The translations under genes were made by a program, and so were the position numbers. DNA of 32,745 bases from Flavobacteriaceae bacterium UBA1682 (GTDB lineage: Bacteria; Bacteroidota; Bacteroidia; Flavobacteriales; Flavobacteriaceae): positions 1-32,745 of the forward strand of contig DCKE01000002.1 in assembly GCA_002320285.1 (NCBI GenBank), given 5' to 3'. Of the stretch, positions 16,298 through 24,842 are shown piece by piece (the first letter of the stretch is position 1; each line of letters opens with the position of its first letter). The notes beneath the pieces are model-generated. The model had not been told where the DNA came from. It ran no database searches and saw only the letters and a list, made by a program, of their open reading frames with translations.

Positions 16298-16325
16298 TCT
16301 CGGGGGATCTCTGAGTTTATAGTAT

Positions 16326-18053
16326 CTATGACAATTGCATATCTGCAATAATATCTTGAATTTTCTGTGTTAAAAAAGCTTCTGCATTTGCGATCTCGTC
16401 GGTGTGGTGAACAGGGGTGTGAACGCTAAAGTAAAATTTTATTTTAGGTTCAGTACCACTCGGTCTTGCACAAATCTTACTACCATCTTCGAGATAGTAA
16501 ATCAAGACATTCGATTTCGGAATGGCAAGATTTTCCTCTTCGCCAGTGAATAAATTGGTGGCTTTACCACTTTGGTAATCCTCTATAAAGATCACGCGCT
16601 CGCCATTGATCTCCTTTAATGGATTTAAACGCAAGTCACTCATCATCTGTTTAATCTCTTGAGCACCGTCTATTCCCTTTTTTGTTATTGAAATCAAATG
16701 CTCTTTAAAATATCCAAAATCAACATATAGATTTTGTAACTCTTGATAAAGCGAACTTCCGGCAGCCTTCGCAATTGCGGCAATTTCACAAACCAATAGG
16801 GTAGAGGCTACTGCATCTTTATCGCGCACGGCATCGCCAACCATATAACCAAAACTCTCTTCTCCGCCGCCGATGAATTGCTGTTCTGGAAAGTCGCGAA
16901 TCATTTTAGCGATCCATTTAAACCCGGTTAGACCTACTTTGCATTCGACTTGATAAGCCGAAGCCAACTCCAACATCATTGGAGTAGATACTATAGTTGA
17001 TCCGATAAATTCATTACCGGTTAATTTATTGTTTTGTTTCCACTGCTCCAACAAAAATGCAGTCATGATCACCATGGTTTGGTTACCATTTAGTAAAACC
17101 ATCTTTCCATCAGTATTGCGCACAGCAACACCAAGTCTGTCTGAATCGGGGTCAGTTCCTATAACGATATCCGCCTGAATCTCATCAGCCAGTTGTAAGG
17201 CCATAGCTAAAGCTTCGGGTTCTTCTGGATTGGGTGATTTTACGGTGGGGAAGTCGCCATCTGGTATGGCTTGTTCCTTGACAATGTGAAGATCGGTATA
17301 TCCTGCCTGTAGTAAAACAGTCGGAGTTATGGTGATAGATGTTCCGTGTAATGAGGTGAAAACCACCTTTAAATCTATTTTAGCTTTCTCTGGTGTATGG
17401 AAACTCGCGTTTTCTATACTTGATTTGATAAAAGCTTGGTCCACTTCGCGATCGATGTATTCAATCAACGACTCCTTAGGAGTAAATTGAATCGCATCAT
17501 AAGTAAGGCTCTCTATTTCAGCGATGATTTCACCATCTTGTGGTGGCACTAATTGACCTCCATCTTCCCAGTAAACTTTATAACCGTTGTATTCTGGTGG
17601 ATTATGAGAAGCGGTTAAAACAATACCTGCCTTGCAGCCCAAATATTTTACAGCAAACGATAGCTCTGGAGTAGGGCGTAATTCTGAAAACAGATAAACG
17701 TGAATACCATTGGCACTAAAAACATCGGCTACCACCTTAGCTAAAGATTGGCTGTTATGACGGCAGTCAAAAGCTATGGCAACTTTAATCGTTTCGTTGG
17801 GAAAAGATTTTTTAAGGTAGTTGGATAAGCCCTGAGTGTTTTTTCCCAAGGTATAACGATTGATTCTATTGGTTCCTACTCCCATGATGCCGCGCATCCC
17901 ACCCGTTCCAAACTCGAGGTTTTTATAAAAACTCTCCTGCAGGTCTTCTGGTGATGCTGTAATCATGGCTTTGACTTGACGTTGAGTGTCTTCATCAAAA
18001 ACGGGTGTTAACCAGGCGTTAGCTTGGTCTAATAAAGTTTGATCTAACTGCAT
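16326..18053 (-). CDS. Phosphoglucomutase/phosphomannomutase family enzyme
   Basis: The 575-residue alpha-D-phosphohexomutase has all four family motifs. The catalytic loop is TASHNPPEYNGYK (S149), the metal site is DPDSDRLG (D301, D303, D305), the sugar loop is GGGEESFGY, and the phosphate loop is RPSGTEPKIKFY. Length and motifs match the PgcA-like long form in Bacteroidota. It interconverts hexose 1- and 6-phosphates for cell envelope sugar supply. It lies 18 bases after the glycosyltransferase gene and 28 bases before the ABC exporter start, consistent with an envelope-oriented operon. The exact sugar is not resolved. Confidence 0.95.
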   Translation of the reverse strand: MQLDQTLLDQANAWLTPVFDEDTQRQVKAMITASPEDLQESFYKNLEFGTGGMRGIMGVGTNRINRYTLGKNTQGLSNYLKKSFPNETIKVAIAFDCRHNSQSLAKVVADVFSANGIHVYLFSELRPTPELSFAVKYLGCKAGIVLTASHNPPEYNGYKVYWEDGGQLVPPQDGEIIAEIESLTYDAIQFTPKESLIEYIDREVDQAFIKSSIENASFHTPEKAKIDLKVVFTSLHGTSITITPTVLLQAGYTDLHIVKEQAIPDGDFPTVKSPNPEEPEALAMALQLADEIQADIVIGTDPDSDRLGVAVRNTDGKMVLLNGNQTMVIMTAFLLEQWKQNNKLTGNEFIGSTIVSTPMMLELASAYQVECKVGLTGFKWIAKMIRDFPEQQFIGGGEESFGYMVGDAVRDKDAVASTLLVCEIAAIAKAAGSSLYQELQNLYVDFGYFKEHLISITKKGIDGAQEIKQMMSDLRLNPLKEINGERVIFIEDYQSGKATNLFTGEEENLAIPKSNVLIYYLEDGSKICARPSGTEPKIKFYFSVHTPVHHTDEIANAEAFLTQKIQDIIADMQLS

Positions 18054-18071
18054 AATCTTATGTTTTATCTA

Positions 18072-19028
18072 TTACAACTTTGTTGTAGCTGCAATTTTAT
18101 ATCTTTTTTCTTCATTTTTAGTTCTCAAAATAATCTCTCCCAAGAAACCGGCTAAGAAAAATTGAGTTCCAATAATCATGGTCGCTAAGGCTATATAGAA
18201 CCAAGGATCCTCGGTTACCAAGATAGCTGCCTCATTGTGATAGAGTTTTATCAGTTTCTTTACGCCAATATACAGGGCAGAGGCAAAACCTATAAAAAAC
18301 ATCATAACTCCTAAAGCACCAAATAAATGCATTGGCCGTTTACCAAATTTAGAGATAAACCAAATGGTAATCAAATCTAAAAAGCCGTTGATAAAACGCT
18401 CCATACCAAACTTGGTGGTTCCATATTTTCGAGCCTGGTGAATGACAACTTTTTCACCGATACGGTCATAACCAGCATTTTTTGCTAGTACGGGTATATA
18501 GCGATGCATCTCTCCCGAAACCTCAATGTCCTTGATGACCGCCTTTTTGTAGGCCTTTAAACCGCAATTAAAATCGTTGAGTTTTACGCCTGAAGTCTTT
18601 CTAGCAGACCAATTGAACAGTTTAGAAGGCAAGTTTTTGGATAATACCGAATCATATCGTTTCTTTTTCCAACCCGATACCAAATCATAATTCTCTTGCG
18701 TAATCATTTGATAAAGACCAGGGATTTCCTCTGGGCTATCTTGTAAATCGGCATCCATCGTAATGACAACCTCACCATTTGCTTGAGCAAACCCAGCGTG
18801 TAAAGCCTGAGACTTTCCATAATTCTTTAAAAAACGGAGGCCTTTAACCTCTTGGTGTGTCTCGGCCAATGCAGTGATTATGTCCCATGAATGATCCTTG
18901 CTACCGTCATCTATAAATAGAATTTCATAGGAATATCCGTTCTGATCCATTACTTTTTTGATCCATGTATGAAGTTCTGGAAGTGATTCCGCTTCATTGA
19001 GTAAAGGAATTATAAGAGAAATATCCAT
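18072..19028 (-). CDS. Family 2 glycosyltransferase, polyprenyl-phosphate (DPMS/GtrB) type
   Basis: The 318-residue protein has a GT-A catalytic domain (1-225) with IIPLLNEAESL, FIDDGSKDHSW (DDGS) and MDADLQDSPEE, the nucleotide and metal binding motifs. Two C-terminal transmembrane helices follow (about 235-258 and 278-300). This layout is typical of enzymes that load a sugar onto undecaprenyl phosphate for flipping. The gene follows DUF4199 by three bases and precedes the phosphohexomutase by 18, so they are very likely cotranscribed. The sugar is unknown. Confidence 0.93.
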   Translation of the reverse strand: MDISLIIPLLNEAESLPELHTWIKKVMDQNGYSYEILFIDDGSKDHSWDIITALAETHQEVKGLRFLKNYGKSQALHAGFAQANGEVVITMDADLQDSPEEIPGLYQMITQENYDLVSGWKKKRYDSVLSKNLPSKLFNWSARKTSGVKLNDFNCGLKAYKKAVIKDIEVSGEMHRYIPVLAKNAGYDRIGEKVVIHQARKYGTTKFGMERFINGFLDLITIWFISKFGKRPMHLFGALGVMMFFIGFASALYIGVKKLIKLYHNEAAILVTEDPWFYIALATMIIGTQFFLAGFLGEIILRTKNEEKRYKIAATTKL

Positions 19029-19031
19029 AGT

Positions 19032-19562
19032 TTAACGGGTAGGTTCATTTTGATTTCTAAATACCAAAGCAATAAGCATTCCTCCAACGGAATACAAAAG
19101 CGTTTTCCACGCAAATGACTTAATCAAATTACCTAAATTAAAATTATCGGCTTCGCGAATCTGCTCTATGGTTTTATTTAAGGTCTCCGTTTCTACACCA
19201 AGACTCGTCATGTTTTTTTGAGTAAATGCGATGGTCAATTCTTTGATGGTCTCCTTGGCGGATGGATCAACTAAATTAAACAATAAATACGTAATCACGA
19301 TATGTGCCAAAAGTCCCATAACGATCGTAATAAAATACGATGTAAATGCATCTTTAAATGTAATATATCCGTTGAGTTTCTTCTTTGCCCAAAATAAGGC
19401 TACAACACCTATACCTAAGGAAACAAAAATGCTGGCAAACCCGATTGGTATGCTGACAAATAAGTTTTGATTGAAAAAGAACATAAGGAGCGTAGTAACG
19501 ATATAATAGGCGGATAAAATTGCACCAAATTGCAGGCCATTTTTCTTGATGACGTCGTTCAT
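19032..19562 (-). CDS. DUF4199 family membrane protein
   Basis: The 176-residue protein has four predicted transmembrane helices (about 10-30, 34-58, 72-96 and 150-170) and a charged periplasmic or cytoplasmic loop (about 98-145), as in DUF4199. The start MNDVIKKNGLQFG is chosen at 19562. An in-frame ATG at 19592 overlaps the -7 box and would lie outside the transcript. Function unknown. It heads the run into the glycosyltransferase and phosphohexomutase genes. Confidence 0.85.
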   Translation of the reverse strand: MNDVIKKNGLQFGAILSAYYIVTTLLMFFFNQNLFVSIPIGFASIFVSLGIGVVALFWAKKKLNGYITFKDAFTSYFITIVMGLLAHIVITYLLFNLVDPSAKETIKELTIAFTQKNMTSLGVETETLNKTIEQIREADNFNLGNLIKSFAWKTLLYSVGGMLIALVFRNQNEPTR

Positions 19563-19589
19563 GAGATCGGTTTGTATATATATAAGGTA

Positions 19590-19597
19590 CAAATATA
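19590..19597 (-). promoter_or_regulatory. -7 promoter box of the DUF4199-led operon
   Basis: The minus strand reads TATATTTG (perfect TAnnTTTG), 27 bases before the 19562 start. It supports the shorter start and probably drives the genes down to at least DUF2971. Confidence 0.6.
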
Positions 19598-19661
19598 GGA
19601 ATTTTGCTAAAGACTAATTTTAAAAAAAGACAAACAAACAATAAAAAAATGATCGGAAAGT

Positions 19662-19690
19662 TTGATAATTGAAATTTAGTTGTAAATTTG
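19662..19690 (+). promoter_or_regulatory. Promoter of rpmE2
   Basis: TTG (19662-19664) and TAAATTTG (19683-19690) are separated by 18 bases, a full Bacteroidota -33/-7 pair. It is the best complete promoter seen in the window. Confidence 0.65.
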
Positions 19691-19696
19691 CAAACT

Positions 19697-19805
19697 GATA
19701 ACAAAAAGTAGTACAAATAAAAAAAGCTGTGGAGCCTTTATACCTTTCTACGAAAATTGGAAAGCTTCGAAAGTCAAAATAGCCAATTAATAAAAGATTT
19801 ACATC
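19697..19805 (+). other. Long 5' leader of rpmE2 (candidate regulatory RNA)
   Basis: The predicted transcript begins about 110 bases before rpmE2, against 15-50 for most genes here. Two small hairpins are possible. AAAGCT (19723-19728) pairs with AGCCTTT (19733-19739, one bulge). CTTTC (19744-19748) can pair with either GAAAG at 19760-19764 or GAAAG at 19769-19773, so alternative structures exist. Autoregulation by L31 is conceivable but unproven. Confidence 0.35.
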
Positions 19806-20057
19806 ATGAAAAAAGGTATTCACCCAGAGAATTACAGATTAGTAGCATTTAAGGATATGTCAAATGAAGACGTATTTATCACCAAATCAACCGTTGATAC
19901 AAAAGAAACTCTTGAAGTTGATGGCGTTGTTTACCCAGTATTCAAAATGGAGATTTCTAGAACATCTCACCCTTTTTACACAGGTAAATCTAAACTTATC
20001 GATACTGCAGGACGTATTGATAAATTCAAAACGAAATACGCAAAATTCTCTAAATAA
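19806..20057 (+). CDS. rpmE2: 50S ribosomal protein L31, type B
   Basis: This 83-residue protein begins MKKGIHPENYRLVAFKDMS and contains SRTSHPFYTGKSK, the L31 signature. It has no cysteines and the longer loop region of the type B form, so it is zinc-independent. It is transcribed alone, from a good promoter to a strong terminator. Confidence 0.96.
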   Translation: MKKGIHPENYRLVAFKDMSNEDVFITKSTVDTKETLEVDGVVYPVFKMEISRTSHPFYTGKSKLIDTAGRIDKFKTKYAKFSK

Positions 20058-20079
20058 TTCTAGAGATTTTTTACATACT

Positions 20080-20109
20080 AAAGCCTTCCTTCGGGGAGGC
20101 TTTTTTTTT
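20080..20109 (+). terminator. Intrinsic terminator of rpmE2
   Basis: AAAGCCTTCC, a TTCG tetraloop and GGGAGGCTTT form a 10-bp stem with one G-T pair, followed by a run of T. Confidence 0.9.
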
Positions 20110-20118
20110 GCTTTTTTG

Positions 20119-20200
20119 GCAATCCCTACGGGCCGGGCTGTCCGTTTTATCTTTTGTTGCGCTTCGCTCCACAAAAGGATATCACTGCCATCCCTATTGC
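20119..20200 (-). repeat. REP-like dispersed intergenic element, copy B
   Basis: On the minus strand it reads GATATCCTTTTGTGG, then a GCGAAGC loop region, CAACAAAAGATAAA, and CGGACAGC. This aligns with copy A at 6870-6945, including the stem of TTTTG against CAAAA. The ends form an inverted repeat (GCAAT and ATTGC). Its right part contains CCCGTAGGGAT, the same 11 bases found in every unit of the array at 1-420. Confidence 0.75.
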
Positions 20201-20276
20201 AAATTAATTGGTAAAAGAAAATCCTGTTGGCTTTAGAAAAAGTCGGTAAACTTACTTTTTTTAATCAGGAATGCTT

Positions 20277-20284
20277 TAACTTTG
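20277..20284 (+). promoter_or_regulatory. -7 promoter box of the GlmU-like gene
   Basis: TAACTTTG is a perfect TAnnTTTG box, 22 bases before the start codon. Confidence 0.55.
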
Positions 20285-20306
20285 AGTTTATAAATGAATT
20301 ATTGAG

Positions 20307-21470
20307 ATGAACTACATACTTTTTGACGGATCTGTTCGCGAGGCTTTGTTGCCGTTTACGTTTACGCGACCTGTAGCCGATATTCGCGTTGGCATTTTGA
20401 CCATACGTGAAAAGTGGGAAAAACACTTGGGTTATACCACTACTACAGTTACAGAAGAATACTTGAGCGATAAATTTCCCATGGTGGAAATGGAAGACAA
20501 TGTGATGATCAATGCTTCGTTCTTGCCGAACCCTATTTTGATTGAAATGGTTCAAGCTTTAGAACCGCTTCAAGCTATTTTTTATCAAGAGGAAATAGTG
20601 GCTTTTTATACACAGGATTCTCAAGATGAAATTGATTTTGATCAATACGAAGCTATAAACTATACCGGTGATTTGATGCAAATCGCAAATAAGTGGGATA
20701 TTTTTATGAAAAATGACCAAGCTATTCGCGAAGATTTTGAATTTCTAACTGAAGATCGAATATCTGAGCCGATACCATCAAGCGTAAATGCTATAGGACA
20801 TCAAGATATCTTTATTGAAGAAGGCGCTAAATTGGAGTTTGTAACGCTAAATGCGACTACGGGTCCTATTTATATAGGTAAGGATTCTGAAATTATGGAG
20901 GGATCTATTATTCGGGGACCGTTTGCTTTATGCGAGGAAGCGCAGGTTAAGATGGGGACCAAGATCTATGGTGCTACCACTGTCGGGCCACATTGTAGAG
21001 TAGGAGGAGAAGTCAGCAATGCGGTTTTATTTGGTTACTCAAACAAAGGTCATGACGGATTTTTGGGTAATGCCGTAATCGGTGAATGGTGTAATTTAGG
21101 TGCAGATACCAACAATTCCAATTTGAAAAACAATTACGGAACGGTTAAGTTGTGGAATTACGAACAGCATGATTACGAAGATACCGGACTGCAATTTTGT
21201 GGGTTGATGATGGGGGATCACAGTAAATGTGGTATCAATACCATGTTTAATACTGGAACTGTCGTTGGAGTTTCCGCCAGTGTTTTTGGTGCAGGCTTTC
21301 CAAAGACATTTATTCCGAGTTTCACTTGGGGTGGCTGTGACAACAGTACGGTTTACGAGTTAGAAAAAACATTGGAAACCATGAAAGTAGTTATGGATAG
21401 ACGCCATGTTGAATTAAGCGTTGAGGATATTCAGATTATCAAACACATTTTTGAGGAAACGAAATTGTAA
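20307..21470 (+). CDS. GlmU-like protein with C-terminal left-handed beta-helix
   Basis: The 387-residue protein has an N-terminal Rossmann-like region (1-160) and a C-terminal hexapeptide-repeat beta-helix (about 165-350, e.g. GPIYIGKDSEIMEGSIIRGP and TKIYGATTVGPHCRVGG). The N-terminus (MNYILFDGSVREALLPFTFTRPVADIRVG) is that of the Bacteroidota GlmU-like family. It lacks the GxGTRM-x-PK nucleotidyltransferase loop of true GlmU. It may be a sugar-nucleotide or acyltransferase-like enzyme of envelope metabolism, but the activity is unproven. It has its own promoter and terminator. Confidence 0.85.
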   Translation: MNYILFDGSVREALLPFTFTRPVADIRVGILTIREKWEKHLGYTTTTVTEEYLSDKFPMVEMEDNVMINASFLPNPILIEMVQALEPLQAIFYQEEIVAFYTQDSQDEIDFDQYEAINYTGDLMQIANKWDIFMKNDQAIREDFEFLTEDRISEPIPSSVNAIGHQDIFIEEGAKLEFVTLNATTGPIYIGKDSEIMEGSIIRGPFALCEEAQVKMGTKIYGATTVGPHCRVGGEVSNAVLFGYSNKGHDGFLGNAVIGEWCNLGADTNNSNLKNNYGTVKLWNYEQHDYEDTGLQFCGLMMGDHSKCGINTMFNTGTVVGVSASVFGAGFPKTFIPSFTWGGCDNSTVYELEKTLETMKVVMDRRHVELSVEDIQIIKHIFEETKL

Positions 21471-21490
21471 ATTTTATAAGTATACTATTT

Positions 21491-21527
21491 AAAAAGGGCT
21501 GTTTTACATCGTGAAGCAGCCCTTTTT
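21491..21527 (+). terminator. Intrinsic terminator of the GlmU-like gene
   Basis: AAAAAGGGCTG and CAGCCCTTTTT form an 11-bp perfect stem with a 15-base loop. The T-run after it serves the plus strand. Confidence 0.85.
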
Positions 21528-21714
21528 GTTACAGCTTTTTGACGGCGTTTTTTAGATCAAGAAAAACGAATCTTTACAGAAAATCACCTCATACTAGCCT
21601 TTGAATTTTGGACTACAACATACTCATTCGTATAAAAAACAGTTTTTTTTAAATTTTAAAAAACGATATACAGCCTTAGATAGCCTCTATTTCGTTTTTT
21701 TTATGCTTATAAAA

Positions 21715-23544
21715 TTAGCGATAGGAAACCGTAGAAGGTTTGCCGTAATTAAAATTCGGTAGACTGAAATTGTGATTTCTAAGGACGTTGGTTTTGATTA
21801 CACTACCATCTCTGTCGGGCATAGAGGGGTAATAGGCCAAAGAAAGTTGAATACTGCTAAATACCAAATAGTCATTATTGATGACAACTCCTATACCAAT
21901 TTTGGTATAGAGATCTTTTTGTAAAAAGCGGTTATTTTCATCGCCCAACATACCGAGCTCTACGTTGAAATACGGGTTAAAACGAAAACCGTTCCAGTTG
22001 GTAGGAGCATAAGATTGAATTTGATACGATAACATGGCCCTTTTGGTACCTCGCAATTTTTCGGCATTGAAACCTTCTATACCGGTTGTGGAATCGATTC
22101 GCAATTCATCACCGACGTGTTGGAGGCGATTGTATCCCATGATAAGTTGTGGACGAATAAAGTGACGAAAACGCCAATCACCCCAGTTCATGAGTTTGGT
22201 GAAATAGGTGACCTCAATTTTAAAGGCGCTCTGTTCTGGGTTCTTGCCGAAAAAATAACTTCCCCATTCAATATTTGTCGAAAAATAACCATAACGCGTA
22301 TACTTGCCCAAGGCAAATTTAGCACCAAAATACGATCGGCGTTTACCGTAGATTTCTTGTAGTCCACCAGTTATGGCAAATAATTTACCGACCTGTACGT
22401 CTTCAATAATATCGTAGTTATAAATGAATTTATCCTGTACATAATTGACCGAACTGATTCCCACTGAAGCCAAATATAGACGTTGGTTGGAATAGAAGGC
22501 TAAGGTGTCGTATTCATAAGTCGGTCTTTCCGTATATTTTTGTCTAAAGTAACGGAAGGAGGTGACCAAATTGGTGATTTCGTTTTCAGGACCGAATTTC
22601 TTGGATACGGGAATGGAATATCCAGCCCAAAAATCCTTGATGTTGTATTTGAAATTCTGCATGCTGTATTTCATCGTTGCATCAGGTAGGGAATCCCTAT
22701 AGAAGCGTTGATAAAATTGGGCACCACCAGCCCATTTGGCATAGGGAGAGTAGAAAGGACGTTCTATATTCCAGCTCTTAATGTAATTTTCTTCTAAATC
22801 GCTATCGTAATATAGATTTGTAGATACAAAGGTATTGGATATGTTATTAATGCGGTATTGTGTATTGTAGGCTTTCTTGTTTTCGTTGAAACGCATTTTG
22901 TATTGATTTGAGAATTCATGCCCAAATCCACCAAAATTACGATCAATCAATTGAATTCTTCCCGTAGAACTCGACAGGGATCCGGTTGGATAAATACTCC
23001 AGGAATCCAAAACTCGTATAGATACATCTACAGAATCTGGGCTATTGGCAATCGGGATCGGGCGAATTAATACCCGTCTTACGTATCGTTGGGTACGAAT
23101 GATACGTTCAGATTCTTTGATTACCAGAGAATCGAAGCGTTGGTTTTTTTTAAAAATCAACAAGTTTCGTATGGTGAAGCTTTTGGTCTTAAGATGCAGG
23201 CGGTTTCCGAGGGTCTCAATTTTTTTAGACGGCGTTCTCGAACTATCTGATTCAGATAGCCCGAAAGGATCTAAGGTTGTGATATTTATATTACGTATAA
23301 TTTTCCCTTGGCCTAATTCTAAGTTGCGATCAACCTCTATTTCGGGTATGTTGGATTTAGTATTCTTCTTGTTTTTTCTAAAAATTAATTTATGCACAAA
23401 TTTGGTGACTTTTCTCTTTTTAGAGTAATCTTCTATGTTCTCAAAAACCTTTGTCGAATCCTTAACGACTACAGGTGTTTGTGCGAAAACCGTATTGGAG
23501 GTTAGCCAGATAAAAAAGAAAATAAAGAGAAGTTTTTTCGGCAT
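21715..23544 (-). CDS. Outer-membrane barrel protein with POTRA-like region (BamA/TamA superfamily)
   Basis: The 609-residue protein has a signal peptide (1-22, cleaved after VFAQ or just before it), a basic linker and a POTRA-like segment (about 75-195, including FDSLVIKESERIIRTQRYVRRVLIRPI and VDVSIRVLDSW). A long beta-barrel of about 400 residues follows. The POTRA sequence KESERIIRTQRYVRRV fits BamA/Omp85 relatives. It lacks a terminal Phe, ending VSYR. It is shorter than BamA, so it is not the essential assembly factor. It may be an auxiliary Omp85 protein of unknown client. Confidence 0.75.
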   Translation of the reverse strand: MPKKLLFIFFFIWLTSNTVFAQTPVVVKDSTKVFENIEDYSKKRKVTKFVHKLIFRKNKKNTKSNIPEIEVDRNLELGQGKIIRNINITTLDPFGLSESDSSRTPSKKIETLGNRLHLKTKSFTIRNLLIFKKNQRFDSLVIKESERIIRTQRYVRRVLIRPIPIANSPDSVDVSIRVLDSWSIYPTGSLSSSTGRIQLIDRNFGGFGHEFSNQYKMRFNENKKAYNTQYRINNISNTFVSTNLYYDSDLEENYIKSWNIERPFYSPYAKWAGGAQFYQRFYRDSLPDATMKYSMQNFKYNIKDFWAGYSIPVSKKFGPENEITNLVTSFRYFRQKYTERPTYEYDTLAFYSNQRLYLASVGISSVNYVQDKFIYNYDIIEDVQVGKLFAITGGLQEIYGKRRSYFGAKFALGKYTRYGYFSTNIEWGSYFFGKNPEQSAFKIEVTYFTKLMNWGDWRFRHFIRPQLIMGYNRLQHVGDELRIDSTTGIEGFNAEKLRGTKRAMLSYQIQSYAPTNWNGFRFNPYFNVELGMLGDENNRFLQKDLYTKIGIGVVINNDYLVFSSIQLSLAYYPSMPDRDGSVIKTNVLRNHNFSLPNFNYGKPSTVSYR

Positions 23545-23655
23545 TATTTGTTTTTAAAAAAAGAAAGGTATAAAAAATAATGTTCTCTTATAAAGATTTT
23601 TTGATGATCCCGCCTTTTTGTACCCGGTTGATAAACGATGCGAGGGTACTGCATT

Positions 23656-24099
23656 CTAGGTGTTGATCTCTAAATCTTTGATATACTCCTCATACTCATA
23701 GAAGAACAATTCAAAAGCGCCCATATGCTCATTAAAGAAATCAAATATCGTATCCCATGTTTTTCGATTATTAATACTCACTTGATCGATTTGTACCCAT
23801 ATCCGACTGATTAATTTACCGTTTTCTAGATAAAACTCCCGTTCAAATATTGCTTCAGCTAAATATTCTTCTAATAGAATTGTCTTTAGCGATTCTATTT
23901 TTTCAAAATAGATGATTCGCTTCTCTGGATCTCGCGGTTCTATATCTAAAAGAATTTGAGCTTTCTTGGAGTCTGCAAAAAACTTAAACGAGAAATCTTT
24001 GATTTTAGTATGGTGCAATAACCATTTTCTAGGGTATTTATCGGCAAAGGCAATCCAGAATTCTTTTCTTAGTTGTTGAGCTTCTTCTTTAGTAAACAT
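23656..24099 (-). CDS. DUF4268 family protein
   Basis: The 147-residue acidic soluble protein begins MFTKEEAQQLRKEFWIAFADKYPRKW, and its centre reads KKAQILLDIEP, fitting stand-alone DUF4268. In other bacteria this domain is also found as the C-terminal part of larger proteins near restriction systems. Here it occurs alone among housekeeping genes and no nuclease motif is visible. Function unknown. It is transcribed divergently from the NUDIX gene. Confidence 0.8.
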   Translation of the reverse strand: MFTKEEAQQLRKEFWIAFADKYPRKWLLHHTKIKDFSFKFFADSKKAQILLDIEPRDPEKRIIYFEKIESLKTILLEEYLAEAIFEREFYLENGKLISRIWVQIDQVSINNRKTWDTIFDFFNEHMGAFELFFYEYEEYIKDLEINT

Positions 24100-24161
24100 G
24101 GTTTGGAATCAATTTATTTTAACTATATTTATAGTAGGTTTTTTTTTAAAATCAATGAATT

Positions 24162-24803
24162 ATGGATTACGATCAATTTATAAAAGTCATCCCAGCTATT
24201 AAAGCCCAGCCATTATTTGCACTGAAAGCACATATCAAAATGGCTCCATTAGAACGAATAAAATACTTAGAAACGGAAGATTACAAAATGTATAACCCAA
24301 AAAAATCAGCTGTGCTGATGTTGTTATACCCCAAAGATAATAAAACCAATCTATTATTGATTGAAAGAGCGGAATATCCGGGGATACATTCCTCTCAAAT
24401 TGCATTTCCTGGAGGGAAAAAAGATTTTACAGATCAAAACCTTACACAAACAGCACTGCGGGAAACCTGGGAGGAAGTCGGTATATCGAAAGACAAGATA
24501 GAGATTATAAAACCTTTTTCAGAAATATATATTCCCCCGAGTAATTTCATCGTATCGCCATTCCTTGGTTTTGCTACAACGAATTTAGAATTTGTTTTAC
24601 AGCCTAAAGAAGTTGCTCAGATTATTGAAATGCCTTTAGATGATCTATTAGATGACGGTATTATAGAACATGTAAGGATGAACACCAGTTATGCTGTAGA
24701 TATTGATGTCCCGGCGTATTTGATTGAAAAGCATATCGTTTGGGGCGCCACAGCTATGATGTTAAGTGAGTTAAAAGAAACGTTGAGAAAAGTGCTGTTT
24801 TAA
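24162..24803 (+). CDS. NUDIX hydrolase, coenzyme A pyrophosphatase type
   Basis: The 213-residue protein has HSSQIAFPGGKKD (76-88), the CoA-pyrophosphatase motif preceding the NUDIX box, and TALRETWEEVGI (97-108), the REUXEExGU core with E101, E104 and E105 as metal ligands. It probably cleaves CoA or its derivatives to phosphopantetheine and 3',5'-ADP. It lies 39 bases upstream of the acyltransferase gene and is probably cotranscribed. Confidence 0.9.
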   Translation: MDYDQFIKVIPAIKAQPLFALKAHIKMAPLERIKYLETEDYKMYNPKKSAVLMLLYPKDNKTNLLLIERAEYPGIHSSQIAFPGGKKDFTDQNLTQTALRETWEEVGISKDKIEIIKPFSEIYIPPSNFIVSPFLGFATTNLEFVLQPKEVAQIIEMPLDDLLDDGIIEHVRMNTSYAVDIDVPAYLIEKHIVWGATAMMLSELKETLRKVLF

Positions 24804-24842
24804 TTCAAATTTCCTAATTTAGCCCAGATTTTAAAACAACAC

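Noticed and set aside
16298..16348. Longer N-terminus for the ABC exporter
   Set aside because: It would overlap the phosphohexomutase gene and adds residues not typical of the family.
23045..23428. Plus-strand 127-residue open frame inside the barrel gene
   Set aside because: It lies entirely within a well-supported minus-strand gene and has no recognisable motifs.
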